Below are positions 42,808 to 52,470 of a stretch of 64,000 bases of DNA, one piece after another (the first letter of the stretch is position 1; each line of letters starts with the position of its first letter). Source of the DNA: Segnochrobactrum spirostomi (lineage in GTDB: Bacteria > Pseudomonadota > Alphaproteobacteria > Rhizobiales > Segnochrobactraceae). Made by a program: the position numbers and the translations under genes. The stretch spans positions 310,001 to 374,000 of the forward strand of contig NZ_VWNA01000003.1 in the NCBI RefSeq assembly GCF_009600605.1, given 5' to 3'. The notes below the pieces were generated by a model that did not search any database, had not been told where the DNA came from, and saw nothing but the letters and a program-made list of their open reading frames with translations.

Positions 42808-45206
42808 TCACTCGCCGTAGGGCACCCATATGTTCTTCACCTGGGTCGCGCGGCGGAGGAACTCGCGGCCTTGGCCTTCCGCGTCGTCGTCCCAGCGGCG
42901 GGCTTGGCCGTCGTTGACCCAGGTGACTTTGAGGTTGCCGGCCGAGGCGCGCTCGACGAGGGCGCTGCCGGCCTTGCCGCCGTGATACCAGACGGCCGCC
43001 ACCTCATCGTGCTCGGCGAGCGTCTTCGCCAGCACGTCCGTTTCGCCGGTCACGATGTTGATCGTGCCCGGGGGTACGTCGCTGGTGTCGAGCACTTGGT
43101 AGAGGTCGGTCGCGGCGAGCGGGGCGCGGAAGGACGGCACCGCGACCACCCGGTTGCCCATGGCGATCGCCGGCAGCACCAGCGAGAGAAAGCCGAGCAG
43201 CGGCGCCTCGTCAGGGCAGAGCATGCCGATGACCCCGAACGGCTCGTTCATGGCGAGCGTCACGTGGCGCGAGCGCGTCGCGTGGACCGCGCCGTCGAAC
43301 TTGTCGGCCTGGGCGGCGTACCAGAAGCAGCGGCGGATCGAGCGGGCGACCTCCTCGGCCGCCTCCTTGGCCGATCCGGCCCCCATCGCCACCAAGCGGG
43401 CCTCGAACTCGGCCGCGCGCGCGGCGAGGTTCTCGGCCAGATAATAGAGCACCTGGGCGCGGTTGTGGGCGGTCGCGGACGACCACGCGCCGGCCTTGGC
43501 CGCCGCCTCGACAGCGTTGCGGATGTCCTTGCGGTTGCCGAGGCCCGCGAGCGAGATCGGCTTCCCGTGCCGGCCGACCACCGTGTAGCTGTAGCCGGAA
43601 TCCGGGCGCACCTGCTTGCCGCCGACATAGAGCTTCGCGGTGCGGTCGATGGTCGGCAGGTTGCCGGTCTCGACGAGAGCCGGCGACGGTGTGGCGACGA
43701 CCTCCGCCGCGGCGCGCTCGGTCACGGCACGGCCCTTCGCCGGGCCGGTCACCAGATATTCGCTCAGCCCCTCGCGTCCCCCTTCGCGGCCGAAGCCGCT
43801 CTCGCGGTAGCCGCCGAAGCCCGCGGCGGCATCGAACAGGTTCGCCGCGTTGATCCAGCACACCCCGGCCTTGATCTTGGCGGCGAGCTCGAGCGCGCGG
43901 TCGATCGTCTGCGTCCACACCGAGGCGGCGAGCCCGTAGCGGCTGTTGTTGGCGAGCGCCACCGCCTCGTCCGGGGTGCGGAAGGTCATGGCGACCAAAA
44001 CGGGGCCGAAGATCTCGATCTCGGCGAGCGAGGAGGCGGGCTCGACCTCGGTGAACAGGGTCGGGGGAAGAACAGGCCCTTTGCCGGCAGCGCGCAGGCC
44101 GGCTGATGGCAGGTCGCCCCCTCCGCCTTGCCCTTCTCGACGAGGGTGCGGATGCGGTCGAGCTGCACGGGCGCGACGATCGCGCCGATGTCGATCCCCT
44201 TGTCGAGCGGGTCGCCGACCCGGAGCGTCTCCATGCGCCGGCGCAGCTTCGCGTAGAAGCGCTCGGCGATACCCTCCTGAACGAGGAGGCGTGATCCGGC
44301 GCAGCAGACTTGGCCCTGGTTGAACCAGATGGAATCGACGAGGCCCTCGACCGCGCCGTCGAGATCGGCGTCCTCGAAGACGATGAAGGGCGACTTGCCG
44401 CCGAGTTCGAGCGAGAGCTTCTTGCCAGAGCCCGCCGTCTTCTCGCGGATCAGGCGGCCGACCTCGGTCGACCCCGTGAAGGCAATCTTGTCCACGTCGG
44501 CATGCTCGACGATCGCGGCCCCCGTCGCGCCGTCGCCGGTGACGATGTTGACGACGCCCTCGGGGAGCCCGACCTCGGCGCAGATCTCGGCAAAGGCGAG
44601 CGCCGTCAGCGGCGTGAACTCGGCCGGCTTCAGCACCACCGTGTTGCCCGCGGCGAGCGCCGGTGCGACCTTCCAGGCGAGCATCAGCAGCGGGAAATTC
44701 CACGGGATGATCTGGCCGCAGACCCCGACGGGCCGCGTGCCGGGAAACTCGGTCTCGATCAGCTCCGCCCAGCCGGCGTGGTGGTAGAAGTGGCGGGCGA
44801 CGAGGGGGATGTCGATGTCGCGGCTCTCGCGGATCGGCTTGCCGTTGTCCATCGTCTCGAGCACCGAGAGGAAGCGCTCGTGCTTCTGGACGTGGCGGGC
44901 GATTGCATAGAGATAGCGGGCGCGGACGTGGCCCGGCGTCGCGGACCACGACTTGAACGCCTTGCGGGCTGCCTTCACGGCGCGATCGACGTCCTCGGCG
45001 CTGCCCTGCGCCACCGAGGCGAGGGTGTCGCCGGTCGCCGGGTTGACGACGTCGAAGCGCTCGGCGCTGTCGGAATCGCTGAACGCGCCGGCGATGAAGT
45101 GACCGAAGCGGCGGCCGTGACGGTCGAGCCAGGCGGTCACGACGTCGTTCGCCTCCGGCGCGGGCCCGTATTCCATGCTCACGAGAATGTCCTTGATCGA
45201 AGCCAT
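42808..45206 (-). pseudogene. ALDH16-type two-domain aldehyde dehydrogenase with one-base frameshift
   Basis: The frame from the ATG at 45206 carries a full N-terminal ALDH domain: IIPWNFPLLMLAWK, FTGSTEVGR, SLELGGKSP and NQGQVCCAGSRL with catalytic Cys at 301/302. It derails at the G5 run 44063-44067; one more base gives GLFFPPTLFTEVEP and continues to 42808 (about 799 residues). The second half (GKQVRPDSGYSYTVV onward) is another ALDH-like domain that lacks a catalytic-cysteine motif, as in ALDH16 proteins. A role in oxidising an aldehyde released by the adjacent DeoC is likely. The break is probably an assembly error. Confidence 0.85.
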
Positions 45207-45217
45207 TCCGGATATCC

Positions 45218-46219
45218 TCAGGCGAGGGGGTGGCGGAGCGCGGCCGAATAGCGGCCGGTGACGTAATGTTCGAGCTGGCGTTCGATATCGCCGAGCATCG
45301 AACTCGCGCCGATGCGGAAGAGGTCGGGCTCGAGCCAGCGGCGGCCGAGCTCCTCCTTCATGAGGATGAGCCAGTTCATGGCGTCCTTGGCGGTGCGCAG
45401 GCCGCCGGCGGGCTTGAAGCCGATCTGAAAGCCCGTCGCGTCGCCGAAATCACGCAGCGCGCGCACCATGGTGAGGCTGACCGGCAGGGTCGCGTTGACG
45501 TCTTCCTTGCCGGTCGAGGTCTTGATGAAGTCGGCGCCCGCCTGCATCGCGACCATCGAGGCCTTGTAGACGTTGCCGAGCGTCTTGAGATCGCCGGTCG
45601 CCAGGATCGCCTTGAGGTGCGCCGCCCCGCAGGCCTCGCGCATGGCGGCGACTTCGTCGTAGAGCGCCTGCCAGTTCTGGGTCAGCACGTGCTCGCGGGT
45701 GATGACGATGTCGATCTCGTCGGCGCCTTCACCCACCGCATAGCGGATTTCTTCGAGCCGGAGCGGCAGCGGCGTCAGGCCGGCCGGGAAGCCGGTGGCA
45801 ACGGAGGCGACGGGAATCGCGCTGCCGCGGAGCGCCTTGACCGCCGCGGCGACCATGGTCGGGTAGACGCAGACGGCACCGACCTTCGGTGGCGCGTCGG
45901 CGAGGCCGAGCGCTTCGACGAGATCGTCGCGCACCGGCCGCTTCGCCTTCTCGCACAGCCGATGGACGCGGCCGGCGGTGTCGTCGCCGGCGAGCGTCGT
46001 GAGGTCGATCACGGTGATCGCCTTGACGAGCCAGGCTGCCTGATAGGCCTTCTTCACGCTGCGGCGGGCCGGCAGGCTCGCCGCGCGCCGCTCTGAGGCG
46101 GAGGCGTTGATGCGGATGTCCTCGAACAGGTTCGGCCGAAGCGCGGTGCCGGGATTGCGGACGATCTCCGGAGCGCCGCCCGGAGCGGCCGGGTTTTGGT
46201 GAGGGGATGTCTGCAACAT
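45218..46219 (-). CDS. deoC: Deoxyribose-phosphate aldolase
   Basis: 333 residues, the long (eukaryote-like) DeoC form. Active-site elements: VKAITVIDLTTLAGDD, VCVYPTM, VATGFPAG, the Schiff-base lysine in DFIKTSTGK (about residue 233) and the second lysine in GFKPAGGLRT. It splits 2-deoxyribose-5-phosphate into acetaldehyde and glyceraldehyde-3-phosphate. The start overlaps the permease stop by one base and ALDH16 follows after 11 bases, so the product acetaldehyde could be handled at once. Confidence 0.92.
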   Translation of the reverse strand: MLQTSPHQNPAAPGGAPEIVRNPGTALRPNLFEDIRINASASERRAASLPARRSVKKAYQAAWLVKAITVIDLTTLAGDDTAGRVHRLCEKAKRPVRDDLVEALGLADAPPKVGAVCVYPTMVAAAVKALRGSAIPVASVATGFPAGLTPLPLRLEEIRYAVGEGADEIDIVITREHVLTQNWQALYDEVAAMREACGAAHLKAILATGDLKTLGNVYKASMVAMQAGADFIKTSTGKEDVNATLPVSLTMVRALRDFGDATGFQIGFKPAGGLRTAKDAMNWLILMKEELGRRWLEPDLFRIGASSMLGDIERQLEHYVTGRYSAALRHPLA

Positions 46220-47244
46220 CAGTGGCGACCCGTTCTGTTGTCGATGAGGCGGTTCAAGAGGATGGCGGCGACGATGATCACGCCGGTGACCGTCATCTGA
46301 TAGAACGAACCGAGCCCCAATAGGTTGAAGATATTGCGCAGGACCTGGAGCAACATCACGGCGAAAAAGGTGCCGACCACGCCGCCCCGCCCGCCGAACA
46401 GGCTGGTGCCGCCGAGCACCACCGCCGCGATCGCGTCGAGCTCCAGCCCCTGCGCCGCCGTCGGCTGGCCGATCCGCAGCCGCGAGGTCAGCATGATGCC
46501 GCCGAGGGACGCCATCAGCCCGGACACTGCGAACACGGCGACGGTGACGAGCCGGGTCGGCAGGCCGGAGAGCCGCGCCGCCTCGGCGTTGCCCCCGGTC
46601 GCATAGACATATTCGCCGAACACGGTGAAGCGCAGCACGAAACCGGCCACGAGGCAGACCACGATGAAGGTGATGCCCATCAGCGGGAATTCGACGCCCG
46701 GAAGGATCGGGATCATCGCCGAGCCGAACACGCCGAAGGCGCGCGGCAGATTGCCGATCGGGGTGCCCTGCGAGATCAGGTAGGTGAGGCCGCGGAAGGA
46801 GACGAGGCCCGCGAGCGTGATGATGAAGCTCGGCACCCGGGCGAAGGCCGAGAGCCCGCCCATCATCGCCCCGCCGAGCGCACCGAAGAGAAGGGTGAGC
46901 GGCACCGCGGCCGCGATCGGCACGCCGGACGAGAGCAGGAAGGCGACGATCATGCCGCTCAACGCGACCATGCTGCCGACCGAAAGGTCGATATTCGCGG
47001 TCAGGATGACGAAGGTCATGCCGACCGCCACGACGCCGACCACCGCCGCCTGTTGGAACAGGTTCGCGATGTTGCTCGCGGTGAGGAAATTGTCCGAGAG
47101 GGCGGTCGCGATCGCGGCGACGAGGAAGAAGATCACCACGAAATTGTAGCGGACGAGGACGACGCCGAGCGCCGCCGCGGGGTTGCGGCGTTCCGCCGGC
47201 GGGAGACCGGGTCCGAGCGGGCGCTCGGTGGCTGTCATGGTCAT
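46219..47244 (-). CDS. Sugar/polyol ABC transporter permease (RbsC type)
   Basis: 341 residues from the ATG at 47244, which overlaps the ATPase stop (ATGA). About nine membrane segments with ILTANIDLSVGSMVALSG, RVPSFIITLAGLVSFRGL, ATGGNAEAARLSGLPT and VLGGTSLFGGRGGVVGT. It pairs with the two-domain ATPase just upstream in the operon and the binding protein at 52471-53448. Confidence 0.92.
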   Translation of the reverse strand: MTMTATERPLGPGLPPAERRNPAAALGVVLVRYNFVVIFFLVAAIATALSDNFLTASNIANLFQQAAVVGVVAVGMTFVILTANIDLSVGSMVALSGMIVAFLLSSGVPIAAAVPLTLLFGALGGAMMGGLSAFARVPSFIITLAGLVSFRGLTYLISQGTPIGNLPRAFGVFGSAMIPILPGVEFPLMGITFIVVCLVAGFVLRFTVFGEYVYATGGNAEAARLSGLPTRLVTVAVFAVSGLMASLGGIMLTSRLRIGQPTAAQGLELDAIAAVVLGGTSLFGGRGGVVGTFFAVMLLQVLRNIFNLLGLGSFYQMTVTGVIIVAAILLNRLIDNRTGRH

Positions 47245-48728
47245 GCCCTTTCTCCCAGAAGCGTGGTTTTCAGGATGTCGTCGCGTTCGCTCGCGTCCGG
47301 ATCGAAGCACCGGACGTTGCGGCCTTCGTGGAAGACCCAGATCGCGTCGCAGACGGCATAGAGCTCGTCGAGCTCGCTCGAGGCGACGAGGACGGCCGCG
47401 CCGTCGGCCGCGAGCCGCCGCACGAGGTCGTAGAGGTCCGCCTTGGCGCCGACGTCGAGGCCGCGGCTCGGCTCGTCGAGCAGCAGCACCTTGCTGCCGT
47501 CGATCAGCCACTTGGCGAGCACGACTTTCTGCTGGTTGCCGCCGGAGAGCTGGCGGACCGGGCGGTCGAGATCGGAATAGCGGGTCGAAAGCCGTTGCAG
47601 AACCGGCTCGGCACGGGCGCGCTGGGCCTTGTGGCTCAGGAAGCGGTCTTTGCGCAGCGACGGCAGCACGGCATTGCGGTAGATCGCGGCATCGAGCACG
47701 AGCCCTTCGGTCTTGCGGCTCTCGGGGACGAGGCCGATGCCGCGGGCGATCGCGTCGGCGGGCCGGCGCGGGCGGAGCGCCTTGCCGTCGAGCGTGACCT
47801 CGCCCGAAAAGGGAAGATCGCCGAACAAAGCCTTGAGAAAGGTTGTGCGGCCCGCGCCGTTGAGGCCGGAGAGGCCGACGATTTCGCCCCAGCGGACCTT
47901 GAGATCGCGGATGTCGAGGCCGTGCGGGCCTTCGAGCCGGCGCACGTCGAGCGCCACCGCGCCGTCGATCCGGCGGCGGGCGCCGCGCTCGATGAGGGAG
48001 CGGTTCTGCCCGACCACCGCCTCGACAAGCGTCGCCTCGTCCGTGCCCTTGACGTCGAAGGTCGCGATGGTGCGGCCGCCGCGCAGCACGGTGACGCGGT
48101 CGCCGATCTCGCGGATTTCGTTGAGCCGGTGGCTGACATAGAGGATCGCCACGCCCTGGCGCACGAGATCGCGGATCACCGCGAAGACGTTCTCGAGCTC
48201 GTGCTCGTTCAGCGCCGCCGACGGCTCGTCCATGATGATGATCTTGGCATCCATCGTGAGCGAGCGGGCGATCGCGGTGAGTTGCTGGTTGGCGACCGAC
48301 AGCGTCTCGACCCGGGCGTCGACCGGGAACCGGGCACCGACCCGGCGCAGCGCCTCCTCGGCACGGCGGCGGCGCTCGCGACGGTCGATCAGGGTGAAGC
48401 GGCGCGGCGCATGGCCGAGGAAGATGTTCTGCTCGACGGTGAGCTGCGGCACCAGGTCGAGCTCCTGGTAGATCATCGAGATGCCGGCCATGGCCCCTTC
48501 ATGGGGCGAGCGCATGCGAACCGCGGCGCCGTTGACCAGGATCTCGCCCTTGGACGGCTGGTGGGCACCGCACACCGTCTTGAGCAGGGTCGACTTGCCG
48601 GCGCCGTTGGCCCCGAGCAGGCAATGGACCTCGCCCGGGCGCACCGACAGCGAGGCATCGGCGAGCGCGACAACGTTCGGCGGAAAGGTCTTGGCGAGGC
48701 CGCGGATCGTCAGGACGTCAGCGGTCAT
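47241..48728 (-). CDS. Sugar/polyol ABC transporter ATPase, two domains (RbsA type)
   Basis: 495 residues. First domain: Walker A GANGAGKST, Walker B IIIMDEPSAAL, H-loop LYVSHRL. Second domain: SGLNGAGRT, signature LSGGNQQKV, Walker B VLLLDEPSRGLDVGAK. Start overlaps the end of the SorC gene by 11 bases, so translation is coupled. Confidence 0.92.
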   Translation of the reverse strand: MTADVLTIRGLAKTFPPNVVALADASLSVRPGEVHCLLGANGAGKSTLLKTVCGAHQPSKGEILVNGAAVRMRSPHEGAMAGISMIYQELDLVPQLTVEQNIFLGHAPRRFTLIDRRERRRRAEEALRRVGARFPVDARVETLSVANQQLTAIARSLTMDAKIIIMDEPSAALNEHELENVFAVIRDLVRQGVAILYVSHRLNEIREIGDRVTVLRGGRTIATFDVKGTDEATLVEAVVGQNRSLIERGARRRIDGAVALDVRRLEGPHGLDIRDLKVRWGEIVGLSGLNGAGRTTFLKALFGDLPFSGEVTLDGKALRPRRPADAIARGIGLVPESRKTEGLVLDAAIYRNAVLPSLRKDRFLSHKAQRARAEPVLQRLSTRYSDLDRPVRQLSGGNQQKVVLAKWLIDGSKVLLLDEPSRGLDVGAKADLYDLVRRLAADGAAVLVASSELDELYAVCDAIWVFHEGRNVRCFDPDASERDDILKTTLLGERA

Positions 48729-49713
48729 CGCCGTGCTCCAGGCAATAGAGGGCGGTCGCCTCGTCGGTGACGAGCACGTTGATGTAGGAGGCCCGGAGGC
48801 AGGTCAGCACGACCGGGTGCTTGCTGCGGCCGGCGCTGACCGCGATCGCCCGTTCCTTGTGCGGCAGGTGCTCCGGGCGCAGGCCGAGGGTGCGGTCGTC
48901 GAGCTCCGGATCGGCCATGGCGCCGTCGGCGGTGATGAAATGGCCGAGAATGTCGCCGATCGCGCCGCGCGCCGCGAGCGCCGCGATCTCAGCCTCGTTC
49001 AGGTAGCCGGATTCGACCAGCACCGAATGGTTCGACAGCGCGCCGACGCTGAAGCACACGGTCGGCGCGGCCTCGGCGAGGGCGAGCACGTCGGCGATGA
49101 CCGGGTCCTGCTCGAGCACTTCCCGCGTGCCGCGCTTGCCGACGATCGCCGGCACCGGCAGCAGGGTGGCGCGGCCGTTGCCGGCCTGGGCGAACCGCTC
49201 CGCGACCATGTTGGTCTGCTGCGAGGTCGAGCGCAGATTGGTGGCGCCGTTGATGAGGACGACGTGGACGCCGTCGTTCCAGGCCGGCGGCAGCCAGCGG
49301 GCGACGGCGGCCATGGTGCGGCCCCACGAGACGCCGATGAGCTCGATCTTCGGGTTGATGCCGGCGAGATATTGCCCCGCCGCCTGGGCGACGCTCTCGA
49401 GCGAGATGCCCTCGTCGTCCGAGGGGCCGGTCGGCACCACGATCGCTTCCCGGAGGCCGAAGGCGCGCTGGAGCTCGACCTCGATATCCGGCCGGCGCTG
49501 GGAGCGCGGCACGATCTCGATGCGGACGATGCCGATTTCGCGCGCCTCGCGGATGAGGCGGCTCACCTGCCAGCGGGTGAGGCCGACCTCCGTCGCGATC
49601 TCGCTCTGGGTCTTCTCGAGGTCGTAATAGAGCTTCGCCACCTGGACCATGAGCTGCTCGCGCAATTCGTCCGAGGGCAGGCGGACCGTGGTCTGCTGGG
49701 TGGGCGCGGACAT
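48718..49713 (-). CDS. SorC-family transcriptional regulator
   Basis: 331 residues. N-terminal helix-turn-helix (LYYDLEKTQSEIATEVGLTRWQVSRLIREARE) and a C-terminal sugar-phosphate-binding domain (IGVSWGRTMAAVARWLP, INGATNL, LVTDEATA). SorC proteins (LsrR, DeoR of Bacillus, SorC) are released from DNA by a phosphorylated sugar. Encoded within the operon and following the kinase with a 1-base overlap, it probably senses the kinase product and acts at the palindrome 53472-53498. Confidence 0.92.
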   Translation of the reverse strand: MSAPTQQTTVRLPSDELREQLMVQVAKLYYDLEKTQSEIATEVGLTRWQVSRLIREAREIGIVRIEIVPRSQRRPDIEVELQRAFGLREAIVVPTGPSDDEGISLESVAQAAGQYLAGINPKIELIGVSWGRTMAAVARWLPPAWNDGVHVVLINGATNLRSTSQQTNMVAERFAQAGNGRATLLPVPAIVGKRGTREVLEQDPVIADVLALAEAAPTVCFSVGALSNHSVLVESGYLNEAEIAALAARGAIGDILGHFITADGAMADPELDDRTLGLRPEHLPHKERAIAVSAGRSKHPVVLTCLRASYINVLVTDEATALYCLEHGDDR

Positions 49714-51236
49714 CAGGCGGCCTCCAGCGTGGTGCGCGACAGGCGGTGGGCGAGGGGAGTGACCGCTTCCGTGGCTTGGCGGTAGAGCCCAAGGAGGTCG
49801 CTGTAGGCGGCGTGCGCGCTCGGGTCCGGCTCGTGGAGGACGGCCGGCGCCGCGAACGCCTCTGAGGCCTCGATGAGGCTCGGGAACAGGCCGAGACCCG
49901 TCGCGGCCGCGGCGAAGCCGCCGCGCAGAGACAGATTGTCCTCGCGGGCGACGAGGACGGGCGCGCCGATGGCGTCCACCGTCGTCTTGAGCCAGAGCGG
50001 GTTCTTGCAGATGCCGCCCGCCATGACGAAGCGGTCCATGGCGATGCCGGCGCTGCGCAGGCCGTCGACGATGGCGAGGGAGCCGAGCGCGACCGCTTCG
50101 ACCGCGGCGCGGTAGATCGCGGCGCGATCGTGCCACAGCGAGAGGCCGAGGAAGGCGCCGCGCAGGTTGGGGTCGCGGTAGGGGGTGCGGTTGCCCATCC
50201 AATAATCGAGGGCGAGCAGGCCGCCGGCCCCGACTGGGACCGCCGCCGCCTCGGCCAGGAGGCCTTCGAAGCCCTTCTCGTCGAGGCCGAAGATGCGGTC
50301 GGACAGCCACGAAAGGATCGAGCCCGCCGAGACCTGACCGCCCTCGATGAGCCACAGGCCGTCGGCGAGGGCGGACGGGTAGGGCCCCCAGATGCCGGCC
50401 ATGCGGGGCGGTTCGGCGGCCTGGGCGAGATGCACGACGGAGGTGCCGGCGATCATCAGGAGGCCGCCGGGTTTCACGGTGTTCGCGCCGTAGACGCCCA
50501 TGTGGGCATCGATGCCGCCTTGCGCCACGACCGCGCCCGGCATGAGGCCGAGCTCGGCTGCCGCCTCGGGGCGGAGCGTGCCGACCACGCCGCCGACGGG
50601 CACGATCTCGGACGGCAGCTTTTCGATGAGGTCCGGCACGCCGAAGGCCGCAAACAGATCGGGCGAAAAGCGGCCGGCGAGCGGGTCGTAGTTCCACTTG
50701 CAGGTCGCGTTCATCTGCGACCCCGCCCAGCGTCCCGTAAGGCGGAAATTGACGTAATCCACCGCCTCGCAGATCACATCTGCGGTGCGATAGACCTCCG
50801 CTTCGTGCTTGGCGAGCCACATCGCCTTCGGCACCAGCCACTCGACCGCGTCGCCGCCGCCGCTGAAGGCGAGGACGGGATGGGCGACCCGTTCGGTGGC
50901 GCGGGATTCCTCCGCGGCGCGGCAGTCCATCCAGAGGATCGCGGGACGGAGCGGTGTGCCGTCGCGACGGGCGACGACGACCGTGGACGCGGTGGTCGCG
51001 ACCGTGATGCCCGCGATCTCGGCGGCGCCGGCAAGGCCGGCTTTGGCCGTGGCCGCGCGCGTCGCGGCGATCGCCGCTTCCCACCACGCGAGCGGGTCCT
51101 GCTCCGCCCAGCCGGGGCGGGGATGGCTCGTGGCGTAGGCCCGCTCGGCCTGACCGCGGATCGCCCTGGTGTCCGTGTCGTAGAGGCCCGCGCGGACCCC
51201 GCCGGTGCCGAAATCGAGAGCGAGCAAGAGGGTCAT
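49713..51236 (-). CDS. FGGY-family carbohydrate/polyol kinase
   Basis: 507 residues. First FGGY domain with phosphate loop LLALDFGTGGVRAGLYD and ILWMDCRAAEE; second domain with MIAGTSVVHLA, EGGQVSAGSILSWL and the adenosine-site MAGGICKNPLWLKT. The FGGY signature region and length resemble ribulokinase/xylulokinase-type enzymes; the exact sugar cannot be read from sequence. Likely phosphorylates the solute imported by the neighbouring transporter. Confidence 0.9.
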   Translation of the reverse strand: MTLLLALDFGTGGVRAGLYDTDTRAIRGQAERAYATSHPRPGWAEQDPLAWWEAAIAATRAATAKAGLAGAAEIAGITVATTASTVVVARRDGTPLRPAILWMDCRAAEESRATERVAHPVLAFSGGGDAVEWLVPKAMWLAKHEAEVYRTADVICEAVDYVNFRLTGRWAGSQMNATCKWNYDPLAGRFSPDLFAAFGVPDLIEKLPSEIVPVGGVVGTLRPEAAAELGLMPGAVVAQGGIDAHMGVYGANTVKPGGLLMIAGTSVVHLAQAAEPPRMAGIWGPYPSALADGLWLIEGGQVSAGSILSWLSDRIFGLDEKGFEGLLAEAAAVPVGAGGLLALDYWMGNRTPYRDPNLRGAFLGLSLWHDRAAIYRAAVEAVALGSLAIVDGLRSAGIAMDRFVMAGGICKNPLWLKTTVDAIGAPVLVAREDNLSLRGGFAAAATGLGLFPSLIEASEAFAAPAVLHEPDPSAHAAYSDLLGLYRQATEAVTPLAHRLSRTTLEAA

Positions 51237-51267
51237 GGGCTGCCTCCGGGGACGTCGCGCCGACGGT

Positions 51268-52287
51268 TCAGGGACGGAACATCACCTTGGAGAAGAAGAA
51301 GCTCCGATCCTTGAACCGCTCGAAGATCGACGGAAGCTCGGCGAGCGGCAAGTCGTGGGTGATCATGAACTCCCACTTGAGATCGCCGGAGGCGAGCTTG
51401 TCGAGGGCGACCGTCCATTGGGGACCCGGGAACGGCGCCCCGAACGAGTTCCAGGAGCCGTGCAGCGAGATTTCCTGGCGGAGGAAATGCTGGAAGGTCT
51501 TCTGCTCCAGCGTCACGTCGCTCACGGGGATGCCGATGAAGGTGACGTGGCCGCCCGGCGCGCACTGCCGCGCCGCCGCATTGATCGAGCTCGGATGGCC
51601 GGCCGCCTCGATGATGACGTCGCAAAGGAGGTCGTTCGGCAGGGGATCGGTCGCGAGGAAGGTATGGGTCGCGCCGGCCTCTCTGGCCTGGGCGAGCTTC
51701 TCGGGCGAGACGTCGATCGCCACCACCTCGCTCGCGCCCATCAGGCGCATCCACTGGATGGCGAAGAGGCCGATCGGCCCGCACCCGATGACGCCGCCGC
51801 GGGCGCCGATGGTGACGCCGCCGGCCTTCCACAGCGCATGGAGGGCGATCGAGGCGGGGTCGGTCATCGCCACGGCCCGCGGATCGAGGCCGGGCGGGGT
51901 CTTGAGCAGGTTCGAGACCGGCACCGCGACGAATTCCGCATAGGCGCCGTCGCGACGGCTGCCGAAATAATCGTAGTTGCGGCAGCGCGAGAACTGACCG
52001 CGCCGGCATTGGTCGCAGGTGCCGCAGGCGATGAGGGGCGGCACGGCGACGAGTTCGCCCATCGAGAAGCCGTCGACGCCCGCGCCGATCTCGACGATGT
52101 GGCCGGAGAATTCGTGGCCGCAGATCAGCGGCATCTTGTGTGCGCCCTTGATGAGCATGCGCGGCAGGTCCGAGCCGCAGACGCCGACCGCGGCGACCTT
52201 CAGAAGCACCTCGCCGGGGCCGGCTTCGGGCTTTCGAACGTCTTCCAGCCGGATATCGCCGGGGGAATGGAGCACTGCGGCACGCAT
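51268..52287 (-). CDS. Zinc-dependent polyol dehydrogenase, GatD-like
   Basis: 339 residues from the ATG at 52287 (AGGTGA upstream; a longer frame to 52323 overlaps a hairpin). Medium-chain dehydrogenase: catalytic zinc motif VCGSDLPR and GHEFSGH, structural zinc cysteines CGTCDQCRRGQFSRC, cofactor fold GVIGCGPIGLFAIQ. The YFGSRRDGAYAEF segment is characteristic of galactitol-1-phosphate 5-dehydrogenase (GatD) and relatives, suggesting a sugar-alcohol phosphate or sugar alcohol as substrate. Confidence 0.88.
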   Translation of the reverse strand: MRAAVLHSPGDIRLEDVRKPEAGPGEVLLKVAAVGVCGSDLPRMLIKGAHKMPLICGHEFSGHIVEIGAGVDGFSMGELVAVPPLIACGTCDQCRRGQFSRCRNYDYFGSRRDGAYAEFVAVPVSNLLKTPPGLDPRAVAMTDPASIALHALWKAGGVTIGARGGVIGCGPIGLFAIQWMRLMGASEVVAIDVSPEKLAQAREAGATHTFLATDPLPNDLLCDVIIEAAGHPSSINAAARQCAPGGHVTFIGIPVSDVTLEQKTFQHFLRQEISLHGSWNSFGAPFPGPQWTVALDKLASGDLKWEFMITHDLPLAELPSIFERFKDRSFFFSKVMFRP

Positions 52288-52322
52288 GGGATCACCTGTC
52301 ATCCGAGGGGTCACGGTCGGCA

Positions 52323-52348
52323 CCGGTGCGCCTCGCGAGGCGCACCGG
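52323..52348. other. Intercistronic perfect 26-base palindrome after binding-protein gene
   Basis: CCGGTGCGCCTCG followed directly by its complement CGAGGCGCACCGG. It lies in the 183-base gap between the binding-protein gene and the dehydrogenase gene on the minus strand. No T-run. Probably a transcript-stabilising or attenuating stem-loop. Confidence 0.6.
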
Positions 52349-52470
52349 CCGCATCGTCGGCCTCGGCGGGGAGGCCGTTCTGGGAGAGGGGCGTGGGAAG
52401 CCGGGCTCCCGGAGCAGGACTCCGGGCGCGGCTTCGGGACGCCGGGGCCGCGGGCGGACCCGCGCTCGGC

